This document shows, in pieces, positions 40,306 to 49,464 of a stretch of 64,000 bases of DNA. The notes below the pieces were generated by a model. It was not told where the DNA came from and made no database searches. It saw only the letters and a program-made list of their open reading frames with translations. A program made the translations under genes and the position numbers. This stretch comes from Pseudalkalibacillus hwajinpoensis (GTDB taxonomy: Bacteria; Bacillota; Bacilli; Bacillales; Guptibacillaceae): contig NZ_JADFCM010000008.1 of the NCBI RefSeq assembly GCF_015234585.1, positions 310,001 through 374,000 on the forward strand. The letters run 5' to 3'. Each line of letters opens with the position of its first letter. Position 1 is the first letter of the stretch.

Positions 40306-42087
40306 ATGATTCAATTTGAAAAACCGGATGTTGAACAATTCTTTCGAACGTTTGGAATTCAGACATTTGCCGTTAGTCCAGACGAAGAACAGTTGGTGTT
40401 CAGTACGAATTTAAATGGAACGTACAATTTGTGGGCTTTGGATCTTCCACACACGTTTCCTTATCCTTTGTCATTTCAGAATCAAAGCTGTCAGGAACTC
40501 ATTTATGACAAAAGTGGGGCGTATGTTATCGCCGTTATGGATAAAGATGGCGATGAGAATGGACAGATTTATGCTGTTTCCGCTAAAGGCGGACAGGTGA
40601 AAACGCTAAGAGAAGCAGAAGGCTTTAGTCATCACATGCCAATCCTATCAAATGATGGGAAGCAGTTATTTTATACTTCGAATAAAGAAGATCAAACGTT
40701 CATGAAAAGCTATGCTTACAACCTTGAAACAACTCTGGAGGAGACGATTCTCCATGGAGAAAAAGCGATTACGTTATTGATGGTCAAAAGTCCTGAGGAA
40801 AGCAGTTTTCTTTATGGAAGATTCTTTGGAAATACCTATTCACTTCCTTACGTGAAGGTTGGAGAGGAACAGATCTTAGTAACACCTGATCGAAGCCCAG
40901 AGCATACATTTGCTGGGGCTGTGTACACTTCGGAAACGGAAATATACCTGCTCACGAACTATCGAGAGGACTTTTCATATCTTGCGAAGTTCGATCTTAC
41001 AACGAGAGAATTCCAAAAGGTCGTACAGCTTGAAAATGAAGATTTCTCGGATATCCAGTACTGTAGTAAGGATCATCGTCTTTACCTCGTTAGTCAAAAA
41101 GGTGTAGTAGATGCTTTCTATGAATATGATCTTCGTGCTGGTGAACTTGAAAAGATTGATGCCCCTGTGAGCATCATCGAAAAAGTGGTTATTGGCGGAA
41201 ATGGTGGCGTTTATCTTTTAGGGTGTTCGGCAACAATTCCCTTCAATATTTATCAAAAGTCGAATCAGGGCTGGTCACGGTTAACAAACTATAGCGTTCC
41301 AGGCGTAGCTAGGGAAGAAATGGTTGAGCCTGAAACGATTACTTATCCTTCTTACGATGGTCTTCAAATAGAAGCTTTGCTTTTCCAGGCAAGGGAAGAA
41401 AACGACAATGGACATACGATACTGTGGCCGCATGGAGGTCCACAAGTTGCTGAACGGGCTTCGTTTCGTTCACTCTTTCAATTTTTGCTACATCGTGGCT
41501 ATAGTATTTTTGCTCCAAACTTTAGAGGCTCATCAGGTTATGGCCTTTCTTTTAAAAGATTAGTAGAAGGCGATTGGGGGTATGGTCCACGCCTCGATAA
41601 CATTCATGGACTAGAGTGGTTGATTGAGCAAGGCTATGCTGATCGAGAGAAAATCATGCTGATGGGCGGTAGCTATGGAGGGTATATGGCGCTTCTTCTT
41701 CATGGCAGGTATCCAGACTATTTTAAAGCGGTAGTGGATATCTTTGGTCCAAGTCATTTATTTAGTTTTGTCGATTCGGTGCCTGAGCATTGGAAGCCTG
41801 CGACGAAGCAACTTATTGGAGATCCAGTGAAGGACAAAGCGAAATTAACAGAGGACTCCCCGCACACCTATGTAGAGAAGATGACAAAACCAATGCTGGT
41901 GATTCAGGGCGGACAGGATCCTCGCGTGGTGAAAGAAGAATCTGATCTAATTGTAAAAGCTCTGAAAGTAAGAGGAAGAGATGTTGATTATCTTGTGTTA
42001 GAAGATGAAGGGCATGGCTTTTCCAAGAAAGAAAACGAAATGGTTGTCTATCGAAAAGTGCTCGCTTTTCTGGATCAATATAGTTGA
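40306..42087 (+). CDS. S9 family peptidase (prolyl oligopeptidase / acylaminoacyl peptidase type)
   Basis: 593-residue cytoplasmic serine peptidase. The N-terminal ~340 residues form a beta propeller of WD40-like TolB repeats. The C-terminal alpha/beta hydrolase has the nucleophile G-G-S-Y-G-G-Y near 450, the Asp in QGGQDPRV near 542 and the His in DEGHGFS near 573, plus the HGGP oxyanion motif near 371. It cleaves short or N-acylated peptides. AAGGGAG precedes the ATG. Monocistronic. Confidence 0.92.
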   Translation: MIQFEKPDVEQFFRTFGIQTFAVSPDEEQLVFSTNLNGTYNLWALDLPHTFPYPLSFQNQSCQELIYDKSGAYVIAVMDKDGDENGQIYAVSAKGGQVKTLREAEGFSHHMPILSNDGKQLFYTSNKEDQTFMKSYAYNLETTLEETILHGEKAITLLMVKSPEESSFLYGRFFGNTYSLPYVKVGEEQILVTPDRSPEHTFAGAVYTSETEIYLLTNYREDFSYLAKFDLTTREFQKVVQLENEDFSDIQYCSKDHRLYLVSQKGVVDAFYEYDLRAGELEKIDAPVSIIEKVVIGGNGGVYLLGCSATIPFNIYQKSNQGWSRLTNYSVPGVAREEMVEPETITYPSYDGLQIEALLFQAREENDNGHTILWPHGGPQVAERASFRSLFQFLLHRGYSIFAPNFRGSSGYGLSFKRLVEGDWGYGPRLDNIHGLEWLIEQGYADREKIMLMGGSYGGYMALLLHGRYPDYFKAVVDIFGPSHLFSFVDSVPEHWKPATKQLIGDPVKDKAKLTEDSPHTYVEKMTKPMLVIQGGQDPRVVKEESDLIVKALKVRGRDVDYLVLEDEGHGFSKKENEMVVYRKVLAFLDQYS

Positions 42088-42149
42088 AGGAAATGATAAT
42101 GTATTGAATCTTTCACCTTAAGAACTTTCTTATAGAATGGAGTGAACTA

Positions 42150-42626
42150 TTGAAAAGTAAAACAGCTTTTTTAGAAAGCATACAAAGAAAAATCGTTGCT
42201 GGCTCGTTCACAATCGTCCTTTTATCTTGTATGAATCTTATCATCTCGTCAGTATTTATAGACTATTCACTCAGGGGTGGGCTCGCAGAGTTTCAATATG
42301 ATGCTTCGTATATTTACATTATTCTTTTCTATGGTGTAATTTTTTATGGAGTACCGGTTTCACTATTAAGTGACTCGTTGGCTAGATCGATTTCAACTAC
42401 TATCGATCGAAAAGAAGGGTACATATCGACTATACTGCACATACTAGCTGGCAGCTTAGTAGGATTCGTTAGTTTAATTCCTGCTGTAACGTTTTTGGTG
42501 ATTGATCGAATATTAGTGAGGAAACCAATTATTCATTTCCGTTTTGGTGCATTAATGTTCACGTCGTTATGTGTGATGACGTATTTCATCGACCTTAGCA
42601 TTTTCGATGTGTTAGGAATTAGCTGA
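42150..42626 (+). CDS. Hypothetical four-helix membrane protein
   Basis: 158 residues with four predicted helices. TTG start after TGGAGTG. The family is not recognised. It precedes a lipoprotein gene by 54 bp. Confidence 0.65.
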   Translation: MKSKTAFLESIQRKIVAGSFTIVLLSCMNLIISSVFIDYSLRGGLAEFQYDASYIYIILFYGVIFYGVPVSLLSDSLARSISTTIDRKEGYISTILHILAGSLVGFVSLIPAVTFLVIDRILVRKPIIHFRFGALMFTSLCVMTYFIDLSIFDVLGIS

Positions 42627-42680
42627 AGATCTAGAATTATAGAAAAAACTTAGTGTTTTATGAAGTAAGGGGGATGGCAT

Positions 42681-43151
42681 ATGACGAAACGTTTATTACT
42701 CTTCCTTCTGATTGCATTACTAACTGCATGCAGTGGGGAGTTGAACGGTGAGGAAGCGCCTAAACCAAAAGTGGAAGTGTGGAATCTTGATAAACAAGCG
42801 AAAACTGAAATAGCGCACAGCGCAAAAACGGTGTGCTGGAATGATTGTGTCATGGTAACAAAAGCTAATAATGAATCACAGAAAAACCCTGAAATTGTCG
42901 ATATCGGCAAGCAATCCCTAGGCATCACTTTTGATGAGATGGAGCCAGCGCCATCTACGATCAATCTTATAAATGAAACGACGGGCGAACATATTAAATT
43001 GGATTCAAATAATATTACCATTAGTCCATCGACTAATGGTGAAACAGTCTATCGTCTTCATTTCTACTGGAATGGGAAAGGCGGTAAATCTTTAGGAGAA
43101 TCAACTTATCGGTTTGGTGTAAAAACGAGTAATGATTACCAGGTGAAGTAA
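42681..43151 (+). CDS. Lipoprotein, unknown function
   Basis: 156 residues. Signal peptide MTKRLLLFLLIALLTAC with lipobox LTAC (Cys17). The mature part is an extracellular beta-rich domain (PKVEVWNLDKQAKTEI, YRLHFYWNGKGGKSLGESTYRF) with two further Cys (CWNDC) that may pair. AAGGGGG precedes the ATG. Confidence 0.78.
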   Translation: MTKRLLLFLLIALLTACSGELNGEEAPKPKVEVWNLDKQAKTEIAHSAKTVCWNDCVMVTKANNESQKNPEIVDIGKQSLGITFDEMEPAPSTINLINETTGEHIKLDSNNITISPSTNGETVYRLHFYWNGKGGKSLGESTYRFGVKTSNDYQVK

Positions 43152-43216
43152 AGGTTGGCTAGTAAAAGAAATAAGGTTTTGCACCAAATAAATGCGATTA
43201 AGCAAAGGGGAAGAGA

Positions 43217-43645
43217 ATGTCTATGGTATCAGCATGCTTAGGCTGTCAATTGGCAAACAAAATCGAACCGGTACATGTCGTATACGAAGATGATGATGTT
43301 TGTTGCTTTTTAGATATTGAGCCGTTTAATGAGGGTCATACGTTAATTGTACCTAAGAAACACGTTTTAGATGTAGAAGAGTTAGATATAAAAACAGCCA
43401 ATGCGATTATGGTTGCTTCTATGAAAATTTCCCGAGCAATCAAAGCACTTTACGCGCCAGATGGAATCACTGTTTGCCAAAATGGCGGGACTTTCAACGA
43501 TTTGAGTCATTACCATATGCATGTGATCCCGAGATATGATGGACAAGCTTTCTATCATGAAGAAGAGAGCGAGAATGGTAAGGAAAAAGCTAACTTAGGA
43601 GTCACGAAAGAGAAGTTAATGAAACAAATGGAAATGATGTCGTAA
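43217..43645 (+). CDS. HIT family hydrolase
   Basis: 142 residues. The histidine triad H-Y-H-M-H is in SHYHMHVIPRY near 96, which hydrolyses or transfers nucleotidyl groups. The N-terminal ACLGCQLA holds a Cys pair seen in many HIT proteins, but the His ligands that complete the zinc site are not evident. AAAGGGGAAG precedes the ATG; a second Met two codons on is possible. Substrate is probably an AMP-linked metabolite. Confidence 0.92.
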   Translation: MSMVSACLGCQLANKIEPVHVVYEDDDVCCFLDIEPFNEGHTLIVPKKHVLDVEELDIKTANAIMVASMKISRAIKALYAPDGITVCQNGGTFNDLSHYHMHVIPRYDGQAFYHEEESENGKEKANLGVTKEKLMKQMEMMS

Positions 43646-43789
43646 AGTGAAAAGTTGGTTTTTCATTAGAAGAACTTAAATGGCACTCCTGTGAGATGAT
43701 TGAATTTTATTGTTTGTTTTGAAATAATTGGAATTGTATATTAATGAAAAATTTTGTTCAAACCATTGCTACGGATAGGAGGGAAATTC

Positions 43790-44278
43790 CTGAAAACAGA
43801 AAGATGTTATCTCTGCTTATTTTCGGAGAGGGATTATGAGTCTGTTAAAAAGCTTTATGAGAATGAGCATGTGCGAAAATACTTAGGTGGAACGGTGGAG
43901 GAAGAGGCGTTTAAGCATCACTTCACACATATGCTTCACGCAAAGAAAGGCCGCTACTGGGCGATCTTTCTAAATGAAAGTCATGCGTTTATCGGTTTTG
44001 TTTTTCTTGATTCTTATCATGATTGTGCTCGTACAGAGATTGGATATCAGTTACTACCACAGTACTGGCGGAACGGTTATGCGAGCGAGGTCGTTACTCG
44101 TGTGATCGAGCATGGATTTAGTGAATGGCAGCTACAAGAAATCGTCGCTGAGACGCAAACGCGAAATATGGCGTCATGTAAGCTTTTGCGAAAAGTGGGT
44201 ATGACGTGTGAAGGTCAATTGAAGCGATTTGGTGAAGAACAATCGATGTTTAGACTCTTCAATCCCACCGCGAGCTAG
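43790..44278 (+). CDS. GNAT family N-acetyltransferase, probable CTG start
   Basis: About 162 residues: KTERCYLCLFSERDYES at the N-terminus, EIGYQLLPQYWRNGYASEVV for acetyl-CoA, and NMASCKLLRKVGM. Family proteins normally start just before the TERLYLR-like segment. AGGAGGG lies six bases before a CTG at 43790 that encodes exactly that position. The only standard in-frame start upstream is TTG at 43754, which overlaps nothing useful and has no site. I therefore propose CTG. Confidence 0.78.
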   Translation: MKTERCYLCLFSERDYESVKKLYENEHVRKYLGGTVEEEAFKHHFTHMLHAKKGRYWAIFLNESHAFIGFVFLDSYHDCARTEIGYQLLPQYWRNGYASEVVTRVIEHGFSEWQLQEIVAETQTRNMASCKLLRKVGMTCEGQLKRFGEEQSMFRLFNPTAS

Positions 44279-44318
44279 ATACATAGTTTGAAATCACCGC
44301 AATAGAGGAGCTTACGAA

Positions 44319-44861
44319 ATGAAATGGAATAGAAAAATGGTTACACTGAGCGTGTTCGCTTGTCTGTTGTTGGCTGCGTGTGGAAATAATTCAGCTGGTG
44401 AGCAAGCCGAGTCGAATGGCTCGAATGAAATGACTAGTAGTTCGAGTGAAGAGTCCGACGCTTCGATGAATGAAGAAGTAAGCACCGAAACGAGCGATGA
44501 AGCTTCTGTGGATGAAGAAGGCGAAGCAACATCTGATGATCCGAGTGACGAGGGTACAGAAGAGAATACGAATGATCATACAGAAGGTGATTCTGAGGAG
44601 GAGTCTTCTGAATCGAGCGAGGTCGCTATAACGTCTGGTTCTTCGGCTGTCGATTATTTGAAGCGTGAATTAGAAGCTGATGAAACACAAAACATTGATT
44701 TTGAAGATATCGTTTTTAGAGAGATGGGACCGATTCAAACAGATGATGGTGGATCTTATTATACTGTGCAACTTACTTCCAAATCCCTTAAGGAAAAGGG
44801 TGGTTCTGGAACGGTAGGGTTGTACAAAGTGTATGAAGATGGAACGTATGAATTGAACTGA
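44319..44861 (+). CDS. Lipoprotein with acidic Ser/Glu-rich linker
   Basis: 180 residues. Lipoprotein signal MKWNRKMVTLSVFACLLLAAC (lipobox LAAC). Residues 25-~102 are almost only Ser, Glu, Asp, Thr and Asn, a disordered spacer. The last ~75 residues form a compact domain (VDYLKRELEADE, DDGGSYYTVQLTSKSL, GLYKVYEDGTYELN). GAGGAG precedes the ATG. The acidic spacer suggests salt adaptation. Confidence 0.8.
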   Translation: MKWNRKMVTLSVFACLLLAACGNNSAGEQAESNGSNEMTSSSSEESDASMNEEVSTETSDEASVDEEGEATSDDPSDEGTEENTNDHTEGDSEEESSESSEVAITSGSSAVDYLKRELEADETQNIDFEDIVFREMGPIQTDDGGSYYTVQLTSKSLKEKGGSGTVGLYKVYEDGTYELN

Positions 44862-44899
44862 TCAGTCGTTTGATTTCTAACACGATGAAATTTCTAAGG

Positions 44900-44938
44900 A
44901 AGAGCTTTTCCGGGACGAGGAGAAGCTCTTGTTTTATA
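44900..44938 (+). terminator. Terminator after lipoprotein
   Basis: AAGAGCTTTTCC/GGAGAAGCTCTT stem with one mismatch, then TGTTTTA. Confidence 0.75.
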
Positions 44939-44974
44939 ATCACAAGCGTTTGTACGGAGGAGGATGAACAGTTA

Positions 44975-45607
44975 GTGAATCGAAATATTCTCATATGGGA
45001 TCTCATTTGCTACGTTGTATTTCCAATTGGCATTTGGCACCTGTCTCGAGACATCATTGGTGACTACTATGCTATGCTTATATCAACCATCCCTGGGTTG
45101 ATATATAGTATCATCCGCTTTATTCTACTGAAGAAAATAAACTTTTTTGGGATTTTTCTCATTGTGACGTTAGCAACGAGTACGTTAGTTGACGTTCTTT
45201 CCGGGTCTGCCATTCAAATGCTTTGGAATCGTGTCATCTATTCTTATGCGATGGCACTGATTATGGTTGGAAGTATTGTGATCAATCGGCCGATCTATTT
45301 ATTGTTTACAGTCGATATTATGGAGCTCCAGGGCAGGAGCCGTCGCATTCTAAAACAGGAGTTTTACCAGAAGAAAATCTTAATGATATTTAAGCTCATC
45401 ACTTTTGGTTTTGTGTGTAAGAACATCATCGTAGCGTCGATCAATGTTTGGTTGATCTTACAATATGGCGTGGATTCTTTTGATAAAGGCATTCTCTTGA
45501 AACAAATAGTCGGTTGGGGGATTACGCTTATTTCGGTCTACGGGTTTTTCCATATTGCCAAATTACTACAATACAAAAGCAACAAAGAAATGGAACAAAC
45601 GTTATAG
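44975..45607 (+). CDS. VC0807-like multipass membrane protein
   Basis: About 210 residues with six helices. WDLICYVVFPIGIWHLSRD and the central MLISTIPGLIYSIIRFILLKK resemble the VC0807 family of uncharacterised membrane proteins. GGAGGAGG lies about eleven bases before the GTG at 44975. The frame is open upstream through the preceding terminator, which I take as chance. Confidence 0.7.
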   Translation: MNRNILIWDLICYVVFPIGIWHLSRDIIGDYYAMLISTIPGLIYSIIRFILLKKINFFGIFLIVTLATSTLVDVLSGSAIQMLWNRVIYSYAMALIMVGSIVINRPIYLLFTVDIMELQGRSRRILKQEFYQKKILMIFKLITFGFVCKNIIVASINVWLILQYGVDSFDKGILLKQIVGWGITLISVYGFFHIAKLLQYKSNKEMEQTL

Positions 45608-45667
45608 CTAAATTGTATGAGAGAAGGCTTCGTAACAGAGGGATAAGAAGAGAGAGGCGGCTAAAAA

Positions 45668-46216
45668 GTGTACTGGTTTATAGCACTATTTGATGAGAAG
45701 ACAGAACAGCAGGTGAAAGACATATGGAATGACCTAAGCGAGAAGTCCATTTCTTTCTATGCAGATGAAGTGAAAGATGGTAGGCCACATATTACATTAG
45801 GAAGCTATGAAAGCTTAGATAAAAAGAAGTTCATAGACGAAGTGGATGCCTATTATAATGAAAAAGTAGGGATTGAGATTACATTTAATACAATCGGATC
45901 TTTCCTGGATTATGGGGCAATCTTTCTAACGCCTACGGTGACGCAAGAATTGCTTACGTTTCATTCGGATCATTATCAAAACCTTGGCGAATTCAATGAA
46001 ACAGCTAACTCTTTATATTTACCTGGGAAGTGGATTCCTCACTGTACGTTAGCTAATGATCTTTCGCATGCAGATTTAGCGAAGGTCTATCACTATTGTA
46101 TTGAACGGAATGATACGATCTATAGCAGAATTGAAGAAGTGGCACTGATCGAATTGGTTGAAGAAGATGAGGACGGAATGAACGCGCCGATTATTTACTC
46201 CAAAAGGTTAAAATGA
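45668..46216 (+). CDS. 2'-5' RNA ligase family (2H phosphoesterase) protein
   Basis: 182 residues with two H-x-T motifs, PHITLG near 41 and PHCTLA near 121, the catalytic pair of the 2H phosphoesterase fold. Such proteins act on 2',3'-cyclic or 2'-5' linked RNA ends or on ADP-ribose cyclic phosphates. GTG start with GAGAGGCGG upstream. Target unknown. Confidence 0.9.
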   Translation: MYWFIALFDEKTEQQVKDIWNDLSEKSISFYADEVKDGRPHITLGSYESLDKKKFIDEVDAYYNEKVGIEITFNTIGSFLDYGAIFLTPTVTQELLTFHSDHYQNLGEFNETANSLYLPGKWIPHCTLANDLSHADLAKVYHYCIERNDTIYSRIEEVALIELVEEDEDGMNAPIIYSKRLK

Positions 46217-46239
46217 TGAACTTCTATGAAAATCATAAG

Positions 46240-46283
46240 AAAAAGCAGGTCACACTAAAAGGATGTGAACCTGCTTTTTTTTA
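46240..46283. terminator. Bidirectional terminator
   Basis: AAAAGCAGGT.ACAC pairs with GTGT.ACCTGCTTTT, with T runs on both strands. It separates the 2H gene and the converging AbrB-type gene, whose stop codon it overlaps. Confidence 0.88.
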
Positions 46284-47354
46284 TGTGTTTTCTTGTCCGC
46301 TTATTTCATTACCTTGCTCTTTGGAAACCAGAAAAGGAACGAGCATTGGAATAATTAACACAAGCACGAGCAAGCGAATGACCTGCATGGCAGCGACGAT
46401 GCTGGCATCTAAGTCAAGAGATGCTGCAACAGAAGACATTTGCGGTGCGCCAGCTGGAACGATCGCGAGTAGACTTGTGATGAAATCGAGCGGCGTCATG
46501 AGATAGAACACAAACGTTACGACAAATGTTAAGAAAAAGAATGAGAGAAGAATCCAAACGCTTGTCCACCCGATTTCTTTGATTTCCTTTAAAGCTCTGC
46601 GATCAAATCGCACTCCGATGATGACGCCTAGCATCGCCATTCCCATACCTACTAGGAGATTCGGCATGGTTGGAAGCTGTTGGATAAACGTGTGAAAGAG
46701 AAATCCAATAATAATCGCGTATAGAAAAGGGGCGATCGGAATGCGCCATTTCTTTGCGAGGAAAAGGGTGATTCCAATTAACAAAAGGTAGAAAAGAATA
46801 GCAAGTCCCATCGGCATATTCACTTGAGAAGTGGCTTTCATCGCAGCACCCTGTACTTCATCTGTTGATAGAAAGGAAGACATAAAACCAGCAACGAGCG
46901 GGATAGTTGAGACGAGCATCATGATGCGAACCGTTTGAAAGGCAGCAACCATACCTAAATTCGCATTGTATTCGCGACTCAGAGCCATCATGACCGACGC
47001 ACCGGCTGGTAAACAGCAGAATAGCGCTGTTTTTGAATCAAGATTTGAATAGTTTTTTAGAATTTTTCCTAGGACCCAGCTTGCGATTAATAAGATGATC
47101 ATTGAGACGGCTAGAGGGAGGAGGTAACTTGCGACCTCCTGAAACATTTTTGCTTTAATACTTAGACTGATGCTGACACCGATCACGGCTAACGAGAGGT
47201 CAAACAATAGATTCGGGTAAGCTATATCATCAATCATAAGACGATAGAAGGCTCCAACAAGCATTGCACCTAATAACCATCCGGCTGGCATGTTGAGAAG
47301 ATCAAAGAGATACCCAACGGTAAAAGCTATGAAGAGTAGTAGTCCTTTTTTCAT
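46281..47354 (-). CDS. AbrB family (ammonia-monooxygenase-associated) membrane protein
   Basis: 357 residues, about ten helices arranged as two repeats. MPAGWLLGAMLVGAF near the start and PAGAPQMSSVAASLDLDASIVAAMQ near the end are the duplicated AbrB signatures. This is a membrane protein family, probably a transporter, and not the DNA-binding AbrB. Substrate unknown. The stop codon lies in the downstream terminator. Confidence 0.88.
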   Translation of the reverse strand: MKKGLLLFIAFTVGYLFDLLNMPAGWLLGAMLVGAFYRLMIDDIAYPNLLFDLSLAVIGVSISLSIKAKMFQEVASYLLPLAVSMIILLIASWVLGKILKNYSNLDSKTALFCCLPAGASVMMALSREYNANLGMVAAFQTVRIMMLVSTIPLVAGFMSSFLSTDEVQGAAMKATSQVNMPMGLAILFYLLLIGITLFLAKKWRIPIAPFLYAIIIGFLFHTFIQQLPTMPNLLVGMGMAMLGVIIGVRFDRRALKEIKEIGWTSVWILLSFFFLTFVVTFVFYLMTPLDFITSLLAIVPAGAPQMSSVAASLDLDASIVAAMQVIRLLVLVLIIPMLVPFLVSKEQGNEISGQENT

Positions 47355-47576
47355 TCAAACAGCACCTTCAAAAAACAATATCGTTGTATGTCGAGAAGAC
47401 CACATCGTAACAGTCTTTCTCTTGAAATGAGAACAGTGATTTTCAATAGTGTAGCATATCTCCACTATCATATTCATGCGATACGGTTCGCTTGAAATAT
47501 TCACAAAATGTTCACTTACGAGCGCGAATTGAAATGACTATACTTGTCACTATGCTAGAAAGAAAGGATGAGTTGT

Positions 47577-48068
47577 TTGCCAGAAACGAAAAAAGAAGGT
47601 TTTTATTTTGGGTTAATGATGTGTTTTGGAATGGTATGTGTGATGACATTCTATAACTTATCTACGAATGGATTACTGGGAGAAATGACTCTTATAGAAT
47701 TGCTTATGAGTCTACTGCTTGGCTATATTATCGCTTTGTTATTTGAAATTATTGTGGTAGGTCCCATTGCGAAGAAAATTACGTTTCGTTTGCCTTTTAA
47801 CAAATCTCATAAATGGAAGGTTATTTTAATTCTTTCAACTTGTATGGTTATCGGTATGGTATTCTTTATGTCATTTTACGGATTAATAATGTCATATGCT
47901 AATATTGGATCTATGGATCATTCCTTCCTAAGAGAGTATGTTTCGTTATTTATTAAGAATGTCATTGTAGCCTTCCCGTTACAGATCCTTATTATGGGGC
48001 CACTCGTTCGGTGGTTGTTCGTGAAGTATGTAAAAACGAATAAACCAATGAGTGCTAAAGCACAGTAA
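47577..48068 (+). CDS. DUF2798-like membrane protein
   Basis: 163 residues with two copies of a two-helix unit: GLMMCFGMVCVMTFYN and, later, STCMVIGMVFFMSFYG, each followed by a second helix ending VVGPIAKK or IMGPLVRW. This duplicated pattern matches DUF2798. AAAGGATGAG suits the TTG at 47577; the ATG nine bases earlier abuts the site. Function unknown. Confidence 0.78.
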   Translation: MPETKKEGFYFGLMMCFGMVCVMTFYNLSTNGLLGEMTLIELLMSLLLGYIIALLFEIIVVGPIAKKITFRLPFNKSHKWKVILILSTCMVIGMVFFMSFYGLIMSYANIGSMDHSFLREYVSLFIKNVIVAFPLQILIMGPLVRWLFVKYVKTNKPMSAKAQ

Positions 48069-48121
48069 TGAAACAAGTAGCGGTGAATTTGGTTTATTGA
48101 AGAAGTGAACAGATGGTAAAG

Positions 48122-48157
48122 AAAAAAGGATGCCCTGCTGAAGGGCATCCTTTTTTA
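48122..48157. terminator. Bidirectional terminator
   Basis: AAAAAAGGATGCCCT/AGGGCATCCTTTTTT perfect stem with a 5-nt loop, between converging genes. Confidence 0.92.
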
Positions 48158-48188
48158 GTTGGTTAGTTGAATCGTTAGATGGAGAAAT

Positions 48189-49034
48189 TTAAAATTCTTC
48201 ATAAGTAGCTGGATCTTGATCATTCAATCGTCCATTTGGTTTCGTTAATTCAGCCATCATCGCCATTTCTGTTTCATTTAAAGAAAAGTCAAAAATAGAG
48301 AGGTTTTCAAGCTGACGTTCTGGAGAAGAAGATTTAGGAATCGGGATGGATCCTAATTGATAATGCCAGCGTAAAATCACCTGAGAGACTGATTTGTTAT
48401 GTTGATTTGCAATTTGACTGATCGTTTCATTTTCTAAAATGTCAGTCACTCGAGCTAGCGGGCTCCAGGATTGTGTTTTGATGTTGTTTTGTTGATGAAA
48501 TCTTCTCTGATCTTCCTGGTTGAAGAAGGGGTGTAGTTCGATTTGATTGATGCTTGGCTTTACGCCGGTTTCCTTCTCCAATTGCTCTAGATGCTCCGGA
48601 AGGAAATTACATACGCCGATCGAGCGAATGAGTCCCCATTTCTTAGCGTCAATTAGAGCTTGCCATGCTTCTGGATAAAGACCTTGTTTAGGGTTCGGCC
48701 AGTGAATGAGGTACAAATCATAATAATCCAGGTTAGCTCTATATAACGACTCTTGAATGGCCGTAACAGCTTTCTTATATTCTTGATAGCGACCTGGTAA
48801 TTTAGAAGTGACGCGCAGTTCATTTCTAGGAACTGTACTTCGACGAATGGCTTCGCCCACGGTTCCTTCGTTTTCGTAATTGTAAGCCGTATCGATGAGA
48901 CGGTAGCCAACATCAATCGCACTATTAATTGCAGTTGCGCCTTCATTTCCATTTAGCAAGTAAGTACCGAAACCGATAGCGGGTAGTGTAAGACCATCAT
49001 TCAACGTTAGTTCTGGGATTGATTCCTTCAACAA
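48189..49034 (-). CDS. Aldo/keto reductase
   Basis: 281 residues. Catalytic residues Asp48, Tyr53, Lys78 and His111 are present, along with the signatures IGVCNF and IPKSSSPERQLENL. Belongs to the same broad group as the reductase at 10503 but is clearly diverged from it. TTG start after AAAGGA. Reduces aldehydes or ketones with NADPH; substrate unknown. Confidence 0.92.
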   Translation of the reverse strand: MLKESIPELTLNDGLTLPAIGFGTYLLNGNEGATAINSAIDVGYRLIDTAYNYENEGTVGEAIRRSTVPRNELRVTSKLPGRYQEYKKAVTAIQESLYRANLDYYDLYLIHWPNPKQGLYPEAWQALIDAKKWGLIRSIGVCNFLPEHLEQLEKETGVKPSINQIELHPFFNQEDQRRFHQQNNIKTQSWSPLARVTDILENETISQIANQHNKSVSQVILRWHYQLGSIPIPKSSSPERQLENLSIFDFSLNETEMAMMAELTKPNGRLNDQDPATYEEF

Positions 49035-49169
49035 AGATCATTCCTTTCAAAAATATTCAACTTTTTTATCTCACTTTAAATCTACCACTTCCTAAAAAAT
49101 GCAAACATATGTAAGCGTATTAACAGTAATTTTTTTTGTGAAGGGAGATGAGATCGATTGAAAGACATC

Positions 49170-49207
49170 AAAATAAGCTTATTGGCCAGAAGAGACCAGA
49201 TAAGCTT
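49170..49207. terminator. Hairpin downstream of sda-like gene
   Basis: AAGCTTAT.GG/CC.ATAAGCTT stem, with five T on the plus strand and ATTTT on the minus strand. Confidence 0.65.
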
Positions 49208-49238
49208 TTTCTATATAGCGTCATGAAAGGCGACTTTA

Positions 49239-49406
49239 TTAAGTGAAATTGGCGATTTGTTCATAACACTCTGTACGTGTTTGGGGAGGAGTGATTCCTC
49301 TTCGCATGATTTCGCTTGTTAACATTTCAATAAAAGCTTCATCTAATTGAAGAGTATACGCATCACAAAAAGCGATTAGTAAATCCTTAGTTGATAAGAG
49401 TCGCAA
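49239..49406 (-). CDS. sda: Sda-like sporulation histidine kinase inhibitor
   Basis: 55 residues. LSTKDLLIAFCDAYTLQLDE followed by FIEMLTSEIMRRGI reproduces the helical-hairpin pattern of Sda (Ser-Leu-helix, hydrophobic turn, then E-I-x-R-R). Sda blocks the sporulation kinase KinA when DNA replication is disturbed. The C-terminus is about nine residues longer than B. subtilis Sda. TTG start nine bases after GGGAGG. It lies 58 bp downstream of the HD-GYP gene on the same strand, so the two may be co-transcribed; a hairpin follows. Confidence 0.75.
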   Translation of the reverse strand: MRLLSTKDLLIAFCDAYTLQLDEAFIEMLTSEIMRRGITPPQTRTECYEQIANFT

Positions 49407-49464
49407 TCTATCCGACCTCCCAGTTCTATTTGGTTTTGTTTAAACGGTTATGGAAAAGCGCTGC

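Noticed and set aside
44870..44974. 35-codon N-terminal extension of the VC0807-like protein
   Set aside because: It passes through the terminator of the preceding lipoprotein gene and has no ribosome binding site.
49180..49190. Single TATTGGCCAGA, one change from the 20-bp array core
   Set aside because: It is a lone copy and is part of a hairpin stem; no second copy lies 20 bp away.
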